DNA from: Coriobacteriaceae bacterium AF45-21
GTDB lineage: Bacteria; Actinomycetota; Coriobacteriia; Coriobacteriales; Coriobacteriaceae
Assembly: GCA_027682925.1 (NCBI GenBank)
Contig: JAQCYU010000002.1
Coordinates: 62,001-126,000, forward strand
Direction: 5' to 3'
Length of the DNA: 64,000 nucleotides
Position numbers and translations under genes: made by a program. The notes below the pieces were generated by a model that saw nothing but the letters and a program-made list of their open reading frames with translations, was not told the DNA's origin and searched no databases. Of this stretch, positions 59,010 through 64,000 are shown piece after piece. Positions within the stretch are counted from its first letter, which is position 1. Every line of letters starts with the position of its first letter.

Positions 59010-60346
59010 ATGAACCAGCAGAACATCGATTACGTACTCCGCTCCGTAGAGCAGCGTGACATCCGCTTTGTGCGTCTGTGGTTTGTCGACATTCTCGGCC
59101 GTCTCAAGAACTTTGCCATTAGCCCCGAGGACCTCGAGGTCGCATTTGAGGAGGGCATTGGCTTTGACGGCTCGGCCATCGAGGGCTTTGCCACGCCCGA
59201 GGAAGCGACATGCTCGCATTCCCCGATGCTTCGACCTTCCAGATCCTGCCGTGGCGCCCGAGCCACAACGGCGTCGCCCGTGTGTTCTGCGACGTGTGCA
59301 CCCCCGATTGCAAGCCGTTTGCCGGCGATCCGCGCGACGCCCTGCGCCGCATGTTTCACAAGGCCGAGAAGGCTGGCTATCTGCTCAACGTGGGTGCCGA
59401 GCTGGAGTATTACTACTTCCCCGACGAGCACACCCCCGAGCCGCTCGACAACGTGGGCTACTTCGATCTTTCGGTGAGCGACGCCGCTCGCGACCTGCGC
59501 CGCAACACGGTCCTCACGCTCGAGAAGATGTCCGTGCCCGTGGAGTACACCTTCCACGCCGCCGGTCGCTCACAGCACGGCATGAGCCTGCGCCATGCCG
59601 AGGCCCTGAGTATGTCCGACGCCATTACCACGGCCAAGCTCATCATTAAGCAGCAGGCTTACGAGAGCGGCTGCCACGCCTCCTTTATGCCCAAGCCGTT
59701 GGCGGGCGAGGACGGCAGCGCCATGTTTTTGCATCAGTCGCTGTTCGACCATGACGGCAACAACGTCTTTTGGGGCGAGGGCGACGAGAGGTACCATCTC
59801 TCCGACGTCGCCAAGCACTACATGGCCGGCATCCTGGCACACGCGCGCGAGATCAGCGCCATCACCAACCCTACGGTCAACTCCTACAAGCGCATTACTA
59901 CCGGCGGCGACTCCGTGCCGCAGTACGCCACGTGGGGCCTGCGCAACCGCGCGAGCATGATCCGCATTCCGGTCTACAAGCCCGGCAAGCAGCTGTCCAC
60001 GCGCATCGAGCTTCGCAGCCCCGACCCCATGGCCAACCCGTACCTGGTCAACGCCGTCACGCTGGCGGCCGGTCTCGACGGCATCGAGCGCAAACTGGAA
60101 CTCCCGCCCGAGGCCACGGCCGAGACGCTCAAGCTCACCGACCGTCAGATGGTCGAGGCCGGCTACACGCCGCTGCCGCGCTCGCTCAAAGAGGCGCTCG
60201 ACGTATTTGAGGACTCGCAGTTTATGAAGGATGCCCTCGGTGAGCACATCCACAGCTTCTTCCTTAAAAAGAAGCGTGACGAGTGGCATAAGTTCGAATC
60301 CACGATCACCGAGTGGGAGATCAAGCACTACCTGGCGAACTCCTAA
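59010..60346 (+). CDS. Glutamine synthetase type I homologue lacking key metal ligands (frameshifted)
   Basis: About 445 residues after repair near 59211 (GFATPEE to SDMLAFPDASTF, one A restored). The fold is that of GlnA: GFDGSAIEGF, GAELEYYYF (Glu131, Glu133), TRIELRSPDP and NRASMIRIP are kept. The usual HHE-VAPSQHEID stretch instead reads FHA-AGRSQHGMS (Ala184, Gly191) and GSGMH reads GSAMF (Phe240), so two Glu and one His of the metal site are gone. It may be inactive, regulatory or use another substrate. AAAGGGGAG precedes the ATG. A GlnR-like regulator gene follows. Confidence 0.8.
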
Positions 60347-60396
60347 TCGCGCTGGCTTGTCCCAGTACGATTGAGCTCATTTCTTTGGAGGCCGAT

Positions 60397-61059
60397 ATGT
60401 CCGAAAAGAGTGCCCTGTTCATGGCGCGCACGACGCGCTTCCACGAGTTTGCCCGCAGCTTGACGACTACCCTGGGTGTCGAGGTGAGCCTGGCCACCCC
60501 CGATTCGCCGACTGCGGCGCACGACTTCGACCTGCTGATTCTCGATTCCGATGGCATCCGTAGCGACCGCATCGATCAGATCGCCAAGTGGCTTGACGAT
60601 CGCGGCGGCGTTCCCATGCTGGTGATCGTCGACGACGAGGCGCTCGGCACCCTGCGCCTGCCCAATCACGCGCATGCCGACTTTGTATGCCCCACGGCGA
60701 CGCCCAACGAGCTCAAGGCTCGTGCGCAGCGCCTGATGGGCGAGGAGGAGACCGTCACCGCCGACGATGTACTCAACATCGATAACCTCGAGATCAACCT
60801 GGCTACCTACCAGGTGACGCTCGATAACGAGCCCATCGACCTGACGCTGATGGAGTACTCGCTGCTGAGCTTTTTGGCCACGCACCCCAACCGTGCCTAC
60901 AGCCGCGAGGTGCTGCTGCACCGCGTGTGGGGCTTTGAGTACTGCGGCGGCACGCGCACCGTCGACGTGCACATTCGACGCATCCGCTCCAAGGTGGGCC
61001 CGCAGATTGCGGCACACATCACCACCGTCCGTGGCGTGGGTTATCTGTTTAAGGACTAG
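60397..61059 (+). CDS. OmpR/PhoB-type response regulator, GlnR-like
   Basis: A 220-residue regulator. The N-terminal receiver-like half keeps an Asp in FDLLILDSDG but lacks the usual Lys near its end (DFVCPTATPNEL), so it is probably not controlled by ordinary phosphorylation. The C-terminal winged helix is standard (LTLMEYSLLSFLATHPNRAY, RTVDVHIRRIRSKV). Actinobacterial GlnR, the nitrogen regulator, has just such an atypical receiver, and this gene lies 50 bp after the glutamine synthetase homologue. No sensor kinase gene is adjacent. TTTGGAGG precedes the ATG. Confidence 0.82.
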   Translation: MSEKSALFMARTTRFHEFARSLTTTLGVEVSLATPDSPTAAHDFDLLILDSDGIRSDRIDQIAKWLDDRGGVPMLVIVDDEALGTLRLPNHAHADFVCPTATPNELKARAQRLMGEEETVTADDVLNIDNLEINLATYQVTLDNEPIDLTLMEYSLLSFLATHPNRAYSREVLLHRVWGFEYCGGTRTVDVHIRRIRSKVGPQIAAHITTVRGVGYLFKD

Positions 61060-61081
61060 CAAGTAAATAGAGGGCAATGTG

Positions 61082-61113
61082 AGGGTACCGGAGATTTCAC
61101 CAGTACCCTTTTC
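61082..61113 (+). terminator. Terminator after the GlnR-like gene
   Basis: AGGGTAC and GTACCCT pair around a 14-nt loop, followed by TTTTCTCG. Confidence 0.7.
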
Positions 61114-61243
61114 TCGTTTAGGGCGAAAAGAAGACCTTTCACCGATTAAAAGTGTGTCAGTAAAAACAATATCAAACGTATAACACTATCTAGCAAATAT
61201 CATCTAGTTACCGTATCTCCCTACTACACGGATGGAGGAAGAA

Positions 61244-62370
61244 ATGCGTTATTCGAGAAAGGTGATTGTCGGATTCATAGTGTTGCTTGCCGCCCTGATG
61301 TCTCCAAGGTTGGTTTTTGGAGACGACGACTTGGTCCGTGTCACACCGCAAATAGCTGTGGAGCAAGCGCAGGCTTTCTTTGATGATGTATCGGATGAGC
61401 CGGTGACCGCTTGTGACCCAGTAAAAATGGTGAATTCCGATGGGGAATCAATCGGGTATATCGTTCGTGCGAAGCGGGATGACGTTAACTATGGCTACGT
61501 CGTATTTGATTCAGAGCGATCTTGGTGGATCAGCGAATACTGCTTGGCTCCGAACGCTCTTTTACCTATCGAGAGTGCAAGCGAAGAAATTGCACTCCTC
61601 GCATCCTCGGATAACGTCGTTGCGTTAAAGATTGACGAGCTAACTGTTGGCGTTGCGACTTAGATAAAAACATTGTTTTAGACGCAAGTGGAAAAAAAGT
61701 ACCAAATAAATTGTCCTCGGGAGGCAATCGCAGCGGATCGCCGGAACATTTCGATGACGTTTTTGTATCTGCCAAGGATTTGTATAAACAGGGATATGTT
61801 GTTGATGCGAGCAAAACGGTTTCGGGAATAATAACGCCAACGCAAACAGAAGTTATCAAAGAAACGGGGACTTATGCTTGCGCTGTTTCGGCAATGTTTG
61901 CAGTTAGCAGTCACTATGTGACTTTGAACCGCCTTAAATTGTCCGATTTATACTCGGAGCTTTGGAGGCTGTCGGGGACATGGGAAGAAGAAGAAAAGAA
62001 ATATGATCAAGCGACTGGTCTGTACTTTACTCAAGGCAAGACTTCTCCTGACAAACCCGCTCCGGCCTTAAAGGAGTTTTGTGCAAGACGAGGCAAGGAG
62101 CTTGAGACGTCATTCGTTTGGTATCCGTCATGGGATTCCTTTAGGGTGAATACCGACTCGGGGAATCTGAGTATTTTCTCTGGAAGGCTCCGGTCAAATG
62201 GCAGCGGGCACGCAATGGCAGTTGTGGGCTACGTGGCAATGCATAACACATACTCGAATGCCAAGAAGTACCTGCTTGTTGTTTGGAATGGATGGACAAA
62301 CCAGCTACAGTTTCTTCCATATGACGTATCAATTTACACGTCTCACGATGGCACATATTGCAAGGGTTGA
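61244..62370 (+). CDS. Secreted papain-like (C10/C39-type) cysteine peptidase-like protein (frameshifted)
   Basis: About 375 residues after repair. The N-terminus (KVIVGFIVLLAALMSPRLVFG) is a signal peptide. A pro-region like that of streptopain (AQAFFDDV ... GYVVFDSERSWWISEY) is followed by a papain-fold part with Cys in GTYACAVSAMFAVSSHY, His in GHAMAVVGYV and Asn in VVWNGW. One T restored to ACTTTAG near 61663 joins VGVAT to LDKNIVLDASGKK. The gene is much AT-richer than its neighbours. GGAGG favours ATG 61244. Confidence 0.7.
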
Positions 62371-62378
62371 TTGTACTC

Positions 62379-62735
62379 GTGAACGGCGACAAGTTCATTC
62401 GAAGGGCAATGCTCCTATTGGTGCTTTCCTTTGCTTTGCTCACCGCAGCGAGCTTCTTTCTGTTAAGGGCGACTAATGGGGGAGAAAACGACACGGTTGT
62501 TGCAGTCGAGGTGCGCGCTCTATCGGATGTTCATAACGGGCAATTTGAGGCGCTTATGCCAAGTGGTTGCCGTAAGAGAATCGATATGCGCCGTAAGTCA
62601 AGTTCCGGATATGTCTCAGGGTTGAAAGCAGGTGATAAATGGATTCTAGTTTTTGTGGAAGATAAGGAACTTGACGGGACTGTTCTGTATCCCCATTCAG
62701 CTGAGAAAGTCAAATCAAGTAGACAAGGGGAATGA
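62379..62735 (+). CDS. Small membrane-anchored protein of unknown function
   Basis: A 118-residue protein with one N-terminal membrane segment (AMLLLVLSFALLTAASFFLL) and a basic outer part of about 80 residues. No known family was recognised. GTG 62379 is used; a TTG at 62358 would overlap the previous gene. AAGGG lies upstream. It shares the AT-rich composition and direction of the flanking genes, so it probably belongs to one operon with the peptidase-like gene. Confidence 0.55.
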   Translation: MNGDKFIRRAMLLLVLSFALLTAASFFLLRATNGGENDTVVAVEVRALSDVHNGQFEALMPSGCRKRIDMRRKSSSGYVSGLKAGDKWILVFVEDKELDGTVLYPHSAEKVKSSRQGE

Positions 62736-62738
62736 AGA

Positions 62739-63322
62739 ATGATTGATAGAAAGCAGTTCTTAGGTCTGATGGCGGGGGCTCCTATTTTGATGCGAGCGGG
62801 ATGGCAGAAGCCGTGGAGTTGCCGGACGCTCAGAAGCGATTGACGCTCGTGGTCGACACGGTGGTCAGAGATGAAAATGGCAATGAAAAAACGCGAACAA
62901 GAAGCAGAGAGACTATTTTCACGCCAGAGAGCAAAACTGTGTCTGCCGACGCTATGGCCGGTGATGTCATAACAATCCAGAGGGAATCAGATGAAACGTT
63001 GCCGCTGCTTGCCAAGATTGAGCTCACAGTCGCTTATTATAACGATAAAACAGAAATTGAGATTCGTTCCGGAAAGTACTCGATAGTCCAAATCGATCCG
63101 CTTGTGATGTATGCAAACGCTTGGTATGCGCTCATGCAGAAAGATAAATATGTGATGAACTACTTCGCAGAAGGCGAAGCATCATATGAAACGGGGTGGG
63201 GGCCAACGCCATACGACGCGGAGAAGGATAAGTGGACGTGCGGATCAGGCATGGGCGCGACGATTACGGACTTCATTAACGATTCAACATATAGCTTTGC
63301 TATCGACTGTTATATCGAATAG
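62739..63322 (+). CDS. Hypothetical protein of the AT-rich operon (frameshifted)
   Basis: About 194 residues after repair. MIDRKQFLGLMAGAP joins YFDASGMAEAVELPDAQ when one T is restored near 62782. It is rich in beta-strand-type stretches (LTLVVDTVVRDENGNEKT) and charged residues. No family was recognised; the N-terminus is only weakly hydrophobic. The ATG lies 3 bp after the preceding gene, and AAGGGGAATGAAG provides a ribosome site. Confidence 0.55.
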
Positions 63323-63441
63323 ACATGACGGCATAAAACGAATTGGCCTATAAGCATGTCATTACTTAAGCAAAGCTGAAATCTTGGCATCTAGTGCTCG
63401 GGACTGCCCAGCTTGGGGTACAACTCAACGTGAACAATGAT

Positions 63442-63468
63442 GGCCCGCCACATGTTTGGCGGGCCTTT
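63442..63468 (+). terminator. Terminator before the HtrA-type gene
   Basis: GGCCCGCCA and TGGCGGGCC pair perfectly around a 6-nt loop and TTTGG follows. Confidence 0.75.
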
Positions 63469-63494
63469 GGTTATTTGACGAAAGGATCGCAGCT

Positions 63495-64000
63495 ATGAGC
63501 GAGTACGATTCCCAGCGTCCCCAGGATGCGGGCAACGCCGGCGAGACCCAGCAGCAGCCGCGCGTGCAGGTGGAGTCGACGCCTGCCGATGGCAGTAACA
63601 TTCCTTACGTGCAGGCCTACGACACGCAGACCGGAAAGCCGCTGGGCAGCCAGCAGGTTGTAAACAAGCACACCGTGGTCAAGACTAAGACCAAAAAGCT
63701 GCCGATCTTTATTACGGCGCTCGCCGGCTGTGCATGCGGCGCCCTGCTGGTCATTGCGCTCATTATGAGTGGCACGCTCAACATTGGCAGCGGAAAGAAT
63801 GCCGTGACGGCGGGTGCTTCGGGTTCATCGACGCAAAAGATTACGATCGACTCCGAGGACACCACGCTGGCCGAGGCCGTCTCTGCCAAGGCGCTGCCCT
63901 CCGTGGTTTCCATTACCGCCACTTCGAGCGGCGGCCAGAATGGCTCGCTTTCGCAGTCTGCCGACGAGTCGGACGGCTCGGGCAGCGTCGGTTCGGGCGT
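63495..64000 (+). CDS. HtrA/DegP-type serine protease, N-terminal part (3' partial)
   Basis: The visible 168 residues start with a polar Gln/Pro-rich cytoplasmic tail, then one membrane helix (about 75-100; PIFITALAGCACGALLVIALIM) and a Ser/Gly-rich linker leading into LAEAVSAKALPSVVSI and GSGSVGSG, the usual start of a trypsin-like domain in membrane-anchored HtrA proteases. The catalytic residues lie past the window edge. AAAGGA precedes the ATG. Confidence 0.75.
   Translation, partial: MSEYDSQRPQDAGNAGETQQQPRVQVESTPADGSNIPYVQAYDTQTGKPLGSQQVVNKHTVVKTKTKKLPIFITALAGCACGALLVIALIMSGTLNIGSGKNAVTAGASGSSTQKITIDSEDTTLAEAVSAKALPSVVSITATSSGGQNGSLSQSADESDGSGSVGSG

Noticed and set aside
59010-60346. 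Loss of glutamine synthetase metal ligands caused by sequence error
   Set aside because: The altered residues lie in frame within otherwise conserved stretches, far from the single break at 59211, and other frames do not restore the usual motif.

Overview
The window looks like a chromosomal segment of a gut-associated, GC-rich, low-redundancy actinobacterium, most likely a Collinsella-like member of the Coriobacteriia. This is an inference from gene content (YhgE/Pip pair, larABC-larD cluster, ebgAC, double feoA with feoB and a Cys-rich partner, an OmpR-type GlnR-like regulator beside a glutamine synthetase homologue, many LacI regulators). No rRNA, tRNA, CRISPR array, integrase or phage gene was seen.

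Layout. 1-9 kb: two YhgE/Pip membrane proteins, an EamA exporter, an M20 amidohydrolase, an MFS carrier and hisS. 9-20 kb: ppc, then a lactate racemization locus (larA and a LarD-type aquaglyceroporin on +; larB, larC and a TetR regulator on -), serB and aspS. 20-27 kb: a LacI repressor, three operators and ebgA-ebgC (beta-galactosidase), then an APC permease and a 226-bp inverted-repeat element. 27-31 kb: HPr and the feoA-feoA-feoB-Cys-rich iron uptake group. 31-58 kb: a large pectin/hexuronate island: LacI regulator, uxaC, uxaB, uxaA, a GPH-type transporter, GH28, a fused CE8 pectin methylesterase-esterase, an SGNH esterase, GH105, a TIM-barrel isomerase, two flavin oxidoreductases, a DhuI-type isomerase with kduD, a GntR regulator, and eda-kdgK with their own LacI regulator. 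An ATP-binding regulator with its own palindromes and a YczE-like membrane protein are inserted in the island. 58-64 kb: a RelB-nucleotidyltransferase fusion, a degenerate glutamine synthetase with a GlnR-like regulator, a small AT-rich operon with a papain-like secreted protein, and the start of an HtrA-type protease.

How the island fits together. Imported oligogalacturonides would be de-esterified (CE8, SGNH), cut by GH28 to galacturonate or by GH105 to unsaturated monomers. Galacturonate goes UxaC-UxaB-UxaA to 2-keto-3-deoxygluconate (KDG); unsaturated uronate goes DhuI-type isomerase-KduD to KDG. KdgK and Eda then give pyruvate and glyceraldehyde 3-phosphate. None of these enzymes shows a signal peptide, so the work appears cytoplasmic. 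A palindrome, GTGAACGTTCAC, recurs before uxaC, the GPH transporter, GH105 and kduD and ties these units into one regulon.

A caution for every reader: 19 genes are interrupted by 21 single-base frameshifts. Every one is a -1 event that can be explained by loss of one base from a run of two or more identical bases, and in every case the two frames rejoin into a full-length conserved protein. I read these as consensus errors rather than gene decay; coordinates for such genes span both frames.
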